Translations under genes and position numbers: made by a program
Origin: Gammaproteobacteria bacterium
GTDB lineage: Bacteria; Pseudomonadota; Gammaproteobacteria; Competibacterales; Competibacteraceae
Direction: 5' to 3'
Length of the DNA: 64,000 nucleotides
Assembly (NCBI GenBank): GCA_024234995.1
Contig: JACKNF010000016.1
Span: 1-64,000, forward strand
The notes under the pieces: model-generated
Told to the model about the DNA's origin: nothing
Databases searched by the model: none
The model's input: the letters and a program-made list of their open reading frames with translations, nothing else
Part shown: positions 43,167-52,349 of the stretch, one piece after another
Layout of the letters: each line of letters begins with the position of its first letter
Position numbering within the stretch: position 1 is the first letter of the stretch

Positions 43167-44036
43167 ATGCAGCGTTTGCAAATCCGCCATCTTACTGTTT
43201 ATGAATTTTCCAATTCAGTGATGCTCCAACCGCACCGGTTACTGATCCGGCCACGCGAGGGACACGATGTTCGCATCGAATCTTCAAAGCTGGAGATTTC
43301 ACCCGCGCATCGCGTCAAGTGGCATCGAGACGTCTTTGATAATTCAGTCGCGGTCGTTCGATTTCTGGAAACTGCACAACGGCTGGCTATCGACAGCAAG
43401 ATCGTCATCCAGCATTACGAAGAAGCCCCGCTCGACTTTATTGTCGAGGACTATGCGGTTGATTATCCCTTTGAATATTGCGAAGAAGAGCGGGTCGATC
43501 TGGCACCTTTCCAGCAATTGATCTATGCCGAACAGCAATCAGTATTGCACGATTGGCTTAGGGGCCTGAATTTGCTGTCAGGAAAAATTGAAACGTATGT
43601 GCTGCTGGATCGGTTGAATCGAATTATTACAAATGAATTCAATTACATGGTTCGTGAAGAACCGGGGGTGCAATCGCCCGCTCAAACTTTACGCAGCCGC
43701 AGTGGTTCTTGCCGGGATTACGCCACGCTGTTTATCGAAGCTTGCCGCTTCCTTGGTTTGGCGAGCCGGTTTGTTAGCGGCTATTCACACGTTCCTGGGC
43801 TTGATGCCGGCGGCGCGGCGACCCATGCCTGGGCTGAAGTCTATCTACCCGGTCCTGGCTGGAAAGGGTTTGACCCAACCGCCGGTGAATTAACCGGCAG
43901 CCGGCATATTCCGGTTGCAGTTGCCCGCCATCCGGAAATGGCACCGCCGGTTGCTGGCAGTTTTGTGGGGCCAAAAGATACTTTTTCGACCTTGCATGTT
44001 GAAGTTCAAGTGACAGCATCAGTGTATTCTTTGTAA
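43167..44036 (+). CDS. Transglutaminase-like family protein
   Basis: A cytosolic-looking protein with the N-terminal beta domain (VYEFSNSVMLQPHRLLIRPR) and a transglutaminase-like cysteine protease core. The catalytic triad is Cys in RSGSCRDYATLF, His in THAWAEVYLPG and Asp in WKGFDPTAG. It is 289 residues from ATG 43167. This family often pairs with alpha-E/circularly permuted ATP-grasp proteins in peptide synthesis clusters; no such genes are next to it. Substrate unknown. Confidence 0.88.
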   Translation: MQRLQIRHLTVYEFSNSVMLQPHRLLIRPREGHDVRIESSKLEISPAHRVKWHRDVFDNSVAVVRFLETAQRLAIDSKIVIQHYEEAPLDFIVEDYAVDYPFEYCEEERVDLAPFQQLIYAEQQSVLHDWLRGLNLLSGKIETYVLLDRLNRIITNEFNYMVREEPGVQSPAQTLRSRSGSCRDYATLFIEACRFLGLASRFVSGYSHVPGLDAGGAATHAWAEVYLPGPGWKGFDPTAGELTGSRHIPVAVARHPEMAPPVAGSFVGPKDTFSTLHVEVQVTASVYSL

Positions 44037-44332
44037 TGCATTTTAGTAGTGCCATCACTCTCGATAGTTGGCCGCCAGCATCTAAAAACTTCAGAAGCTA
44101 TCTCAGAATATAATTGATTTTAAAAAATAATTTTTAGGGTGGCGCCATCAAAAACCGTTTTCAAGCGGCTCTAAGGATCAAGAGGAACTGAAAACCTGCG
44201 CAATCCTGCAGTTTTCTAGACAGTTTCTTAGATCCTTCAGGACGTTGCAGATCTGATCCCTCAAGCCGGATCTGGACGGCGTAGAGGAGCGTTCTTAAAA
44301 ATCACGTTATGTTTCCGAAAGGGCTGACGATG
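44037..44332. other. Intergenic region, nothing recognised
   Basis: No coding region or RNA is supported. A weak hairpin pairs GAAAACCTGC with GCAGTTTTC near 44190-44218 with one bulged base. Confidence 0.4.
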
Positions 44333-44354
44333 GTTAACAACAAAAATTGTTAAC
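44333..44354. repeat. Inverted repeat GTTAACAA/TTGTTAAC
   Basis: Perfect 8-base arms (44333-44340 and 44347-44354) with a 6-base spacer mark the start of a strongly AT-rich leader. It could be an operator or a hairpin. Confidence 0.45.
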
Positions 44355-44419
44355 CTACAACTTTTATTGATCAATATAATTGATTGAATATATTAATAAA
44401 AATTAAACAGATCTAATGA

Positions 44420-44456
44420 TTGACAATAAAAGTTGTTGTTAATTGCTCTTTAAAAA
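44420..44456 (+). promoter_or_regulatory. TTGACA box followed by boxA-like sequence
   Basis: TTGACA at 44420-44425 is a consensus -35, but no good -10 is seen at 16-18 bases. At 44444-44456 TGCTCTTTAAAAA closely resembles boxA (TGCTCTTTAACA) of rRNA leaders, the NusB/NusE loading site. It lies about 270 bases before the chemoreceptor gene. Confidence 0.4.
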
Positions 44457-44563
44457 ACAATCAGTAAATATAAATATTATTTTAATCATATAGTTATTTA
44501 AAATTTTTTGTTGGCTTGTAATTTGCCTAATTCCTAATAGCAAGTTTCACTATGAAACAATTC

Positions 44564-44634
44564 AAAATGTGGAATCAGTAGCTCCCAGACTGCAGGATGG
44601 CGCGAAAAATTTTAGTTCACATCCTCCACATTTT
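44564..44634 (+). other. Structured leader element upstream of the chemoreceptor gene
   Basis: AAAATGTGGA (44564-44573) pairs perfectly with TCCACATTTT (44625-44634). Inside, GGATG (44595-44599) pairs with CATCC (44620-44624), stacking directly on the outer stem. No known riboswitch core (such as GEMM) is visible. It could be a new cis-regulatory element. Confidence 0.45.
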
Positions 44635-44725
44635 CGCAAACCGTTTACTCAAATGGGCCAGATTTTTATTTGAGTATCTGGTTGCTTGATAAAACCGGAT
44701 ATCGCAATTTATATCCTTTCTAGAG

Positions 44726-46783
44726 ATGAAGCTAATGAAAAAATACCGATTGTCGATCATGTTACTTATTCCACTTTTTTTTATGCTGTATTTTTCGATG
44801 ACTGTCGTGGTGGATAAACTTAAATTAGCTAGTGAAATGGATGCAGTAGAGGATTTGGTAAGTCTGACTGTCAAGGCCGGCGCATTGATTCACGAATTGC
44901 AGAAAGAGCGAGGTATGTCGGCTGGCTTATTGGGAAGTAAAGGAACGCAGTTTAGAGATAGAATCTCCCAACAGTGGGCTGACACCGATCAACGAATTGC
45001 CGATTTAAAAAAATTTCTTGAGGACTTCAGCAGTCAGCCGTTTGGTGAAGCATTCAATACAATCTTGAACAATGCGTTACAGGAACTCCAGCAGATTAAA
45101 AATAAAAGGCAGGCGATTAATTCCCTGAATATCAATGTGAAAGAAGCCATCGGTTATTACTCTAATTTAAATGCCTCATTTTTAAATTTAATTGCTTACA
45201 TTATTAAGGAAACTGATCACGGAAAGATCGCAACTCAGGCCATGGCTTATCTTGGATTTTTACAAAGTAAGGAAAGGTCTGGAATTGAGCGTGCAGTCTT
45301 GAGCAACACCTTTGCTAGTCATACTTTTTCGCCAGGAATGTTCAATTATTTCAGTGAGATTGTGGCAGCTCAAAATGTGTATATGACACTTTTTACAACG
45401 TTGGCCACACCTGATCAGAGAGCCTTTTACCAGGATACAATGAAGGGGCAGCCTGTCGATGAAACAGCACGATTGCGCAAGATTGCTTTTGAAAAAGCCA
45501 ATCAAGAAATCGAGGATGTGGATGCCAATTACTGGTTTGAAATGCAAACTAAGAAGATTGATTTGTTGAAGAAAGTGGAAGACCGGCTTTCCAGCGATCT
45601 GATTGATCGAGCCCGCCAGATGGGAACTCAAGCCCAATGGAATTTTGTGCTGTCCTCACTGATCACGCTGATTGCTCTCGCAGTAACGCTGGTTTCTATT
45701 CGCGCAATCAAGCAGCCTTTAAGAGCCGTTGTGAAAACGGCCAATCAAATTGCCAATGGCGACTTGACCAATCAGCTTGATAGCCATTTTCATGATGAAA
45801 TTGGCCAATTGCTGCAAGCCATGCAGACCATGCAGGATAGTTTGCGGAAAACCGTGAGTGAAGTGCGGGTGGCGACGCATACGGTCAGTACAGCGGCGGC
45901 TGAGATTGCCCAAGGCAGCGGTGATCTATCACAACGCACTGAGGAGCAAGCTTCGGCGCTGGAAGAGACGGCGTCCAGCATGGAAGAACTGACCTCAACG
46001 GTGAAGCAAAGCGCCGGCAATGCCGGGCAGGCTAACCAATTAGCCGAGGCGGCACGGACTCGGGCGGAGCAGGGAGGGCAGGTCGTTGGTCAGGCGGTGG
46101 CGGCTATGGGCGAAATCCACACGAGCAGCCGCAAGATTGCTGATATCATCAGCGTCATTGATGAAATTGCCTTTCAGACCAATCTTCTTGCCCTGAACGC
46201 GGCGGTGGAAGCGGCGCGGGCGGGCGAACAGGGCCGGGGCTTTGCGGTTGTGGCCGGCGAAGTGCGCAAGCTGGCGCAACGCAGCGCCGATGCCGCCAAG
46301 GAGATCAAGGTACTGATCACCGATAGTGCAGCCAAGGTCGAGGATGGCGGCAGGCTGGTGGAACAATCCGGACAGACACTTCAGGAAATTGTCACAGCGG
46401 TCAAGAAAGTGAGTGATATCGTCGCTGAGATGGCGGCAGCGGCCCGTGAGCAAGCTACTGGTATTGAGCAAGTCAATAAAGCGATCTTGCAAATAGACCA
46501 GGTGACCCAGCAAAACGCAGCATTGGTGGAAGAAACGGCGGCGGCTAGTCAAGCGATGGGTGAGCAAGCTGGCCAGCTGAGTACTCTTATGGATTTCTTC
46601 CGTCTGGAGCGCGAGGCTGCTGCCTCATCTGCGGGAGCTAGCGCCAAGTTGCAGCTACCTGCTCCATCGAGCCGGTCTTCCCATGCGGAACCACGGAATC
46701 AATCGGGTATGAAGCCTTTTGCGGCCAGCAACTGGAAGCCTGTTACAGTTGGCAGTGATAACCAGGAATGGGAGATGTTTTAG
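44726..46783 (+). CDS. Methyl-accepting chemotaxis protein with NIT sensor domain
   Basis: A chemoreceptor of 685 residues. TM1 (about 8-28) and TM2 (about 308-328) flank a periplasmic NIT (nitrate/nitrite sensing type) domain, recognised by LIHELQKERGMSAGLLGSKG and the later SKERSGIERAVL. HAMP follows (about 330-385), then the signalling domain with the hairpin tip EIAFQTNLLALNAAVEAARA. The last residues EWEMF fit the xWxxF tether for CheR/CheB. The sensor half is visibly AT-richer than the signalling half. A second ATG at 44735 is possible. No che genes are nearby. Confidence 0.93.
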   Translation: MKLMKKYRLSIMLLIPLFFMLYFSMTVVVDKLKLASEMDAVEDLVSLTVKAGALIHELQKERGMSAGLLGSKGTQFRDRISQQWADTDQRIADLKKFLEDFSSQPFGEAFNTILNNALQELQQIKNKRQAINSLNINVKEAIGYYSNLNASFLNLIAYIIKETDHGKIATQAMAYLGFLQSKERSGIERAVLSNTFASHTFSPGMFNYFSEIVAAQNVYMTLFTTLATPDQRAFYQDTMKGQPVDETARLRKIAFEKANQEIEDVDANYWFEMQTKKIDLLKKVEDRLSSDLIDRARQMGTQAQWNFVLSSLITLIALAVTLVSIRAIKQPLRAVVKTANQIANGDLTNQLDSHFHDEIGQLLQAMQTMQDSLRKTVSEVRVATHTVSTAAAEIAQGSGDLSQRTEEQASALEETASSMEELTSTVKQSAGNAGQANQLAEAARTRAEQGGQVVGQAVAAMGEIHTSSRKIADIISVIDEIAFQTNLLALNAAVEAARAGEQGRGFAVVAGEVRKLAQRSADAAKEIKVLITDSAAKVEDGGRLVEQSGQTLQEIVTAVKKVSDIVAEMAAAAREQATGIEQVNKAILQIDQVTQQNAALVEETAAASQAMGEQAGQLSTLMDFFRLEREAAASSAGASAKLQLPAPSSRSSHAEPRNQSGMKPFAASNWKPVTVGSDNQEWEMF

Positions 46784-46792
46784 AGGCGGGAA

Positions 46793-46822
46793 AACCTCTC
46801 CCCTGTTGACTGGGGAGAGGTT
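46793..46822. terminator. Hairpin between convergent chemoreceptor and phaC genes
   Basis: AACCTCTCCCC (46793-46803) pairs perfectly with GGGGAGAGGTT (46812-46822). It also resembles the CT-rich repeat family of this window. Confidence 0.65.
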
Positions 46823-46852
46823 GTGATTTATCGCTTTATCCATCATCCATCA

Positions 46853-48565
46853 CTACTTCTCAAGCACATACCGTCCCGGTGCTGGCCCCAGAACAGGGTA
46901 GCTGGCGTGCCCCAGAGAGGGCGGTGGCCCTAGGGGGCCACAACGCTCAGCCAGCCAGCGGGTCCAGTCTTCCCACCAGGAACCCGGTTGCTTCTCGATA
47001 TGTTCCCGCCAGGCTTCGGGATCATTGCAGCCGGTGGCATCGCCTGCCCAGTAACGCCGCTTGGGTGGGGTCACCGGCGGGTTGATGATGCCGAGAATAT
47101 GGCCCGACGTCGCTAATATGTACCGTGCGGCTCCACCCGTCAGCCCGCACAGCTGGAAGGTTTGCCGCCAGGGTGCGATATGATCTTGTTCTGCGCCGAC
47201 CGCATAGAGCGGTTCGGTAATTGCCCCCAGGTTGAGCCGGCGGCCGCCAATCTCCAGATTGCCTGGCTCCATCAGCTTATTGTTCAGGTACAATTCCCGT
47301 AGATAGAATGCATGCATTGCCGCTGGCATCCGGGTGGTATCGCAGTTCCAGAACAACACATCGCTGAGCGGCAGTTCCTCGCCGTATAAATAGCTATGCA
47401 TGACGTAGTGCCAGATCAGGCTATTGGGGCGTAGCATGCGAAAGGCTTTGGCCATATCAGCGCCATCCAAGAACCCGGTTTTTGCCATGCGCTGACACAG
47501 AAAATCGAAACTGGCTTCATTCAGAAATACCCTGATCTCGCCTGGGTCACTGAAGTCCACCAGTGTAGTAAACGTTGTCCAGTGCGCGACTGGATTAGCA
47601 GCACGGTCAGCGGGATCAGCATTAAGCCAAGCCAGTAGCATGGCGATCGCCGTGCCTCCTAAACAGTAACCTGTGGCGTGGACCTGGGGAACACCGCAGA
47701 TGGTGCGGGCCGCTTCCAGCGCTGGACGTACCCCCTTGAGCAGATAATCATCCAGTGTCGTCGCTCGCGCTTCGGAACCGGGATTCTTCCAGCTGGTGAT
47801 AAATACGGTGAAACCTTGGCCGGTCAGATAGCGAACCAGACTGTTGCGGGGACTCAAATCCATGATGTAAAACTTGTTAATCCATGGCGCGACCAGCACG
47901 ATGGGCGTGGCATGAACCTGGGTGGTAACGGGTGCGTACTGGATCAGTTCCAGCAATTCGTTGCGCAGCACTACTTGGCCAGATGCCGTTGCCAGATCAC
48001 GTCCAACCTGGAAGGCGTCAGGTTCCACCATCCGCACGTCCTGAGCGGCGGCGTCCTCCAGCCAGTTTTGCAATCCCCAAAGCATGCTTAAACCTTGGGT
48101 CGCGAGGGCGCGGCGCAAGGCTTCAGGATTGGTCCAGAAGTAATTGGTAGGAGCGGTGGCATCCAGCCATTGCCGATTCCAGAATGCCGCCCGCCGGCGC
48201 TGTTCGGGCGTGACGCCTTCAGTCGCATGGATCGCGTCTTCCAGCCAGCGGACATAGAGCAGATACATTTCCTTGAGATACGCAAACCAGGGTTGATCGG
48301 TCCAGACCGCATCTTTAAATCGTTCGTCGTAAACGACGGCGGTGACTGCCGGGGCGCTGGGGATGCCGGAACTGGCGCGGCTGAAGCGATCATGAACCTT
48401 GCAAGCGTCCAGCATCAGCTGCTGCAAGGTGGTTGCGAGCCGTTCTGGCTGGCGCAGCCAGGCTTTCTGGACAGCCAGGCTGGAACCGGCAATATCAAAG
48501 GGGTCGAGCGTGGAAGCAAATGGATTCAGTGTGGTGGGGATGGCCGCGGGAGCATTCATGTTCAT
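46853..48565 (-). CDS. phaC: Class I polyhydroxyalkanoate synthase
   Basis: PhaC polymerises (R)-3-hydroxyacyl-CoA into PHA granules. The lipase-like box is GYCLGG with the catalytic Cys at residue 301; the catalytic Asp is in GAEQDHIAPW and His in SGHILGIINPP. The N-terminal domain has FNRQWLDATAPTNYFWTNPE-type residues and WINKFYIMDLSPRNSLVRYL. At 570 residues it fits class I, which works alone without PhaE or PhaR. No phaA, phaB or phasin is in the window. ATG 48565 or 48559 (MN repeated) are both usable, with AGGAG nearby. Confidence 0.95.
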   Translation of the reverse strand: MNMNAPAAIPTTLNPFASTLDPFDIAGSSLAVQKAWLRQPERLATTLQQLMLDACKVHDRFSRASSGIPSAPAVTAVVYDERFKDAVWTDQPWFAYLKEMYLLYVRWLEDAIHATEGVTPEQRRRAAFWNRQWLDATAPTNYFWTNPEALRRALATQGLSMLWGLQNWLEDAAAQDVRMVEPDAFQVGRDLATASGQVVLRNELLELIQYAPVTTQVHATPIVLVAPWINKFYIMDLSPRNSLVRYLTGQGFTVFITSWKNPGSEARATTLDDYLLKGVRPALEAARTICGVPQVHATGYCLGGTAIAMLLAWLNADPADRAANPVAHWTTFTTLVDFSDPGEIRVFLNEASFDFLCQRMAKTGFLDGADMAKAFRMLRPNSLIWHYVMHSYLYGEELPLSDVLFWNCDTTRMPAAMHAFYLRELYLNNKLMEPGNLEIGGRRLNLGAITEPLYAVGAEQDHIAPWRQTFQLCGLTGGAARYILATSGHILGIINPPVTPPKRRYWAGDATGCNDPEAWREHIEKQPGSWWEDWTRWLAERCGPLGPPPSLGHASYPVLGPAPGRYVLEK

Positions 48566-48646
48566 TCTCCTATGCTGCGCCGGCCGCAGGATCGTGGGCG
48601 GCGGATATTAGCCACTGAACACTGCCATTATATCCCTTTTAGCCTT

Positions 48647-50818
48647 TCATCTTTCACCTTTAATCGCATAACACTGGTGAATTTTCGGGTCGCGGGCGAA
48701 ATCCAATGGCAGGGTTTTCCGGCTCCAGTCTTCAATTCGCCAGCCGGTCAGCGCATCCCGGTTCAGCCGGAACCGGCGATGGTTAGTTGAGAAAATCAAC
48801 AACCCGCCTGGGGCCAGGAGCCGTAACGCCTGATGCAGCAGCTCTGCATGGTCCCGTTGCACATCAAAAGTATCTTCCAGACGTTTAGAGTTAGAGAAGG
48901 TCGGCGGGTCGATAAAAATCAGGTTATAGCGATCTCTTGCCTGGGCCAGCCATTCACGGCCATCGGCCCGGATGAGCTCATGCTGGGGACCACGGATTCC
49001 ATTCAATTCCAGGTTGCGCCGTGCCCAATTAAGGTAAGTTGCCGATAGATCGACGGTCGTGGTGCTGACTGCGCCGCCTAATGCGGCGTAAACAGTGGCT
49101 GTGCCTGTATAGCCGAACAGGTTTAGGAAGCGTCCCCCATTGGCCAGTTCGCCCAGCCGCCGGCGGGTGATGCGATGGTCGAGAAACAGCCCGGTGTCGA
49201 GATAATCCGTGAAATTGACCAGGAATCGTGCAGGTCCTTCATGAACCTCGTAAAAGCGGCCTTGTTCGCCTTGTTTCTGATATTGGTTCATGCCTCGTTG
49301 CCGCTGGCGCACTTTGAGAAATATCTGCTCCGGCGGCAGTTCCAGCACAGCAGGTAGCGCCGCTGTCACCTGTTCTAAGCGTTTACGTGCCTTGACTGGG
49401 TCAATGCTGGCGGGAGGCGCATATTCCTGGACATGCAGCCATTGCTCGTAACGATCCACCGCCACCGCATATTCAGGCAGATCGGCATCATACAAGCGGT
49501 AGCAGCTGACCGCTTCTCGTGCGGCCCAACGCCCTAAATGGCGCAGATTTTTGTGTAACCGGTTGATGAAATCCCCGGCACTGTGTAATTGCTGATTTCC
49601 TTCCTCCCAAATTTCTTCCGTCAAGGAGGAGGGAGCCGTTAAGCGGGAAGGACGGATGAAGAATTTTGGCTCCACCTGGAAGCGCAGCAATCGACACTCC
49701 AAGGGGCCATTGTAGAAGACATGGACTTTCCCGGCGCGCAATCCCATGCGCTTGCCCAGTTCGGGGTTGCCGGTGAAGATGGCCGCTTGCCAACCGGTAA
49801 AGCCGGTCTTTAGCCGGCTGCCGAGTTGGGCATACAATTCTACCAGCGTGTCATGTTCACCCAGCCGCTCCCCATAAGGCGCATTGGCGATCAACAGGCC
49901 CGGCGGCCCTGTTGGGGGTTCGATCTGCGCCAATTCCCGGCGTTCGATACGAAGATGATCGGCTACCCCGGCCCGGTCTGCATTGATTAACGCCGCTCGC
50001 ACCGCTTTGGGATCATGGTCGCTGGCCAGAATCGGTGGAATGCGAGATTGACCCGCCTTGCTTCGCTCCTGGGCTTCAGCAAGCAGGCGATTCCACAGTG
50101 CGGGAATGTGTCCGAGCCAACCCCCGAAACCCCAATATTCGCGCAACAGACCCGGCGCCCGGTCGCTGGCGATCCAGGCGGCTTCAATAGCCAGGGTCCC
50201 AGAACCGCACAGTGGATCGAGCAGAGGACCGCCGGCTGCTGCAATATCTGGCCAACCGGCTTTTAGCAGCAAGCTAGCTGCCAGGGTTTCCTTGAGCGGG
50301 GCCGTTACGGTGGCTTCTCGATAACCGCGCCGGTGCAGGCTGTCGCCGGACAAATCGAGGCTGACCATCGCCTGATCGTTGCGGATTTGCACATGGATTC
50401 TTAAATCTGGCTGCTGCCGGTCTACATTAGGCCGCTGGCCATACCGCTCACGGAACCGGTCAACAATGGCATCTTTGACCCGTTGCGCACCGTAATGGCT
50501 ATGGTTAATACCAGGGCAGCTTCCATTGAATTCGATGCTCAGCGTACCGTGTGGCGGAAGATGCTCCTCCCAAGGTAGATCGTGGATGTTAGTGTAGAGC
50601 GCCTCGGCGTTGACGGCAGGAAACGCAGTCAATAGGAGCAGCACCCGGCTGGCGGTGCGTGACCAGAGGCAGGCACGGTAGGCGGATTCCAGCGTCCCCT
50701 GAAAACGGATGCCGCCGCGAACCGGCTTGAGGTTAATCGCACCCCATTGAGTCAATTCTGCCATTAACAACGGCTCAATGCCGGCAGGTGCTGTGGCGAG
50801 AAAGTCAATTTCGTTCAC
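48647..50818 (-). CDS. rlmL: Bifunctional 23S rRNA methyltransferase RlmKL
   Basis: One protein methylates G2445 (RlmL part) and G2069 (RlmK part) of 23S rRNA. The N-terminal THUMP domain (about 40-155) is followed by the first methyltransferase with DPLCGSGTLAIEAAWIA and LLIANAPYGERLG. The second methyltransferase has FLNLFGYTGTATVYAALGGA and LIFIDPPTFSNSKRLE. In the first site NAPYGER replaces the usual NPPYGER; Asn-Ala in that place is uncommon and may be worth checking. The length, 723 residues, is normal. It overlaps ybaK by 14 bases. Confidence 0.95.
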   Translation of the reverse strand: MNEIDFLATAPAGIEPLLMAELTQWGAINLKPVRGGIRFQGTLESAYRACLWSRTASRVLLLLTAFPAVNAEALYTNIHDLPWEEHLPPHGTLSIEFNGSCPGINHSHYGAQRVKDAIVDRFRERYGQRPNVDRQQPDLRIHVQIRNDQAMVSLDLSGDSLHRRGYREATVTAPLKETLAASLLLKAGWPDIAAAGGPLLDPLCGSGTLAIEAAWIASDRAPGLLREYWGFGGWLGHIPALWNRLLAEAQERSKAGQSRIPPILASDHDPKAVRAALINADRAGVADHLRIERRELAQIEPPTGPPGLLIANAPYGERLGEHDTLVELYAQLGSRLKTGFTGWQAAIFTGNPELGKRMGLRAGKVHVFYNGPLECRLLRFQVEPKFFIRPSRLTAPSSLTEEIWEEGNQQLHSAGDFINRLHKNLRHLGRWAAREAVSCYRLYDADLPEYAVAVDRYEQWLHVQEYAPPASIDPVKARKRLEQVTAALPAVLELPPEQIFLKVRQRQRGMNQYQKQGEQGRFYEVHEGPARFLVNFTDYLDTGLFLDHRITRRRLGELANGGRFLNLFGYTGTATVYAALGGAVSTTTVDLSATYLNWARRNLELNGIRGPQHELIRADGREWLAQARDRYNLIFIDPPTFSNSKRLEDTFDVQRDHAELLHQALRLLAPGGLLIFSTNHRRFRLNRDALTGWRIEDWSRKTLPLDFARDPKIHQCYAIKGER

Positions 50819-51317
50819 TCTTTAACCTCTTGATAGCCACATTGACTAAAGTGGGTTGTAACAGGCGGAGAACCTCGGACGGTGTCAAGCTGATTAGGAA
50901 ACCCCGTTTACCGCCGTTGAGATAGATCAATGGCACGTCGAGGATACTGGCTTCCATGTAGACCGGCATTGTCTTGCGAACGCCAAATGGAGATGTGCCG
51001 CCAACCAGATAGCCGCTGTGTTTGTGAGCGGCTGCCGGCTCACAAGGGGCGATGGTTTTGACGCCCAGCAGACGGGCCAGATCCTTGGCGGAAACCTGGT
51101 GAGTGCCATGCATCAGCACAATCAGTGGCTGCCGGCGCTCATCTTCCATGATAAGGGTCTTGATGACACAGTATTCGTCCACCTCAAGGCATTGCGCACT
51201 ATGCGCAGTTCCACCGTGATCCTCATAGGGATAGAGATAACTGTTGAATGCGATTCCCCGGCTTTGTAGCCATCGGGTAGCTAGAGTGACTGGGAATTTT
51301 TCATTTTTTGTAGACAT
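50805..51317 (-). CDS. ybaK: Aminoacyl-tRNA deacylase, YbaK family
   Basis: A trans-editing enzyme that removes Cys (and some other residues) from mischarged tRNA(Pro). Family features are VDEYCVIKTLIMED with the key Lys, LVGGTSPFGVRKTMPVYM with the GxxSPFG loop, and YLNGGKRGFLISL near the end. The 170-residue length is normal. Its end overlaps the start of rlmL by 14 bases, so the two are one operon of translation-related genes. Confidence 0.92.
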   Translation of the reverse strand: MSTKNEKFPVTLATRWLQSRGIAFNSYLYPYEDHGGTAHSAQCLEVDEYCVIKTLIMEDERRQPLIVLMHGTHQVSAKDLARLLGVKTIAPCEPAAAHKHSGYLVGGTSPFGVRKTMPVYMEASILDVPLIYLNGGKRGFLISLTPSEVLRLLQPTLVNVAIKRLKSERN

Positions 51318-51681
51318 TAATTTTGCCTTAATTAATCATGTTTTTGACATTTTGTTGTTTTTTGTATTTTTAATAATTTTTGTTAAATAGAAAATAATGA
51401 TTTGCTTACATTAAGAAGAATTTTAAAAAAATAAGATAATAATTTATTATTTTCATTTACTTATTAATTAATTAATAGGGGTATTGCAGAATAAACAAGG
51501 TGAGAAAATAACTTGTTTTTTTGTTGCGATAAAGATAAAAATTAGCCATGCAAAAGTTGGGACAACTTTATTGTTGTTTAATAGCAATAAGATTTTTGTA
51601 TGTATGATTCTTGCCATATCAAACTTATTTTGGCTAGAGTGAAGCAAAGTCTAAATAAACGACGACGAAGGGAGGTACGGA
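51318..51681. other. AT-rich divergent intergenic region
   Basis: This 364-base gap separates divergent ybaK and the MepK-like gene. Most of it is very AT-rich with long T and A runs, including the palindrome AATAATTTATTATT near 51441. AAAGTTG and CAACTTT pair at 51553-51569. Such a region is a likely target of nucleoid proteins like H-NS. GGGAGG at 51670 is the ribosome-binding site of the next gene. Confidence 0.5.
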
Positions 51682-52275
51682 ATGTGTGCAGATGCAGTCC
51701 TTCAAGAGCAAGGCTATCATCGGGAAAAACAGCCGGAACCCGGCCGGCGTAGGTTTCTGAAACTAGCATCTGGCGGTCTCGGTGCGCTGGCTTTGCTATC
51801 AGGACCGTTGGAAGCTGCAGTGCGGCGGGAGCGCTCTCTTTCATTCTACAACTCCAATACCGGCGAAGCCATTCGCCAGGTCTACTGGACCCCGCGCGAA
51901 GGCTACATCCGCCAGTCTCTCAAGGAGATTAGCTGGGCGTTGCGCGACCATCACAACGACTTGGTGAAGTCGTTTGATTACAATGTGTTAGACCAGCTCT
52001 ACGCCCTGCAATTACAGTTGGACTCACGCTTTCCAATCCATGTGATCAGCGCCTACCGTTCGCCAGCTACCAATGACCGGTTGTGTGAAAGCCGCCGGGG
52101 AGTAGCGCGCAACAGTTATCACATACAGGCCATGGCACTTGATGTTCGCCTGCCAAACGGGCGCGTGTCGGATCTTTGCCGGGCTGCCCGTTCGCTGGGC
52201 GCCGGCGGGGTCGGCTACTACCCCCGTTCCAACTTCGTGCATATCGATAGCGGCCCAATTCGCTATTGGAGCTGA
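51682..52275 (+). CDS. Tat-exported murein endopeptidase, MepK/YcbK (DUF882) family
   Basis: MepK-type enzymes cut crosslinks in peptidoglycan; they are related to M15 peptidases. The N-terminus has the twin-arginine motif GRRRFLKLASGG and a hydrophobic stretch, so export is by Tat. The zinc site is in NSYHIQAMALDVRLP (His and Asp) and FVHID (His). SAYRSPATNDRL is the conserved Arg-containing loop. ATG 51682 has GGGAGG 6 bases upstream. At 197 residues it is normal length. Confidence 0.9.
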   Translation: MCADAVLQEQGYHREKQPEPGRRRFLKLASGGLGALALLSGPLEAAVRRERSLSFYNSNTGEAIRQVYWTPREGYIRQSLKEISWALRDHHNDLVKSFDYNVLDQLYALQLQLDSRFPIHVISAYRSPATNDRLCESRRGVARNSYHIQAMALDVRLPNGRVSDLCRAARSLGAGGVGYYPRSNFVHIDSGPIRYWS

Positions 52276-52284
52276 GCGGCTGCT

Positions 52285-52329
52285 GGCTTACCTTCCCAAT
52301 CAGTGATCAGTGATTGAGGAAGGTAAGCC
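52285..52329. terminator. Long hairpin between convergent genes
   Basis: GGCTTACCTTCC (52285-52296) pairs with GGAAGGTAAGCC (52318-52329), and inside CAATCA pairs with TGATTG with one bulged A. It sits between mepK-like and dctM stops. Confidence 0.7.
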
Positions 52330-52349
52330 AAGCAGTCAGCAGGAGGCTG

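Noticed and set aside
44564..44634. Cyclic di-GMP (GEMM) riboswitch before the chemoreceptor gene
   Set aside because: The conserved GEMM core sequences and tetraloop receptor are not visible in the hairpin.
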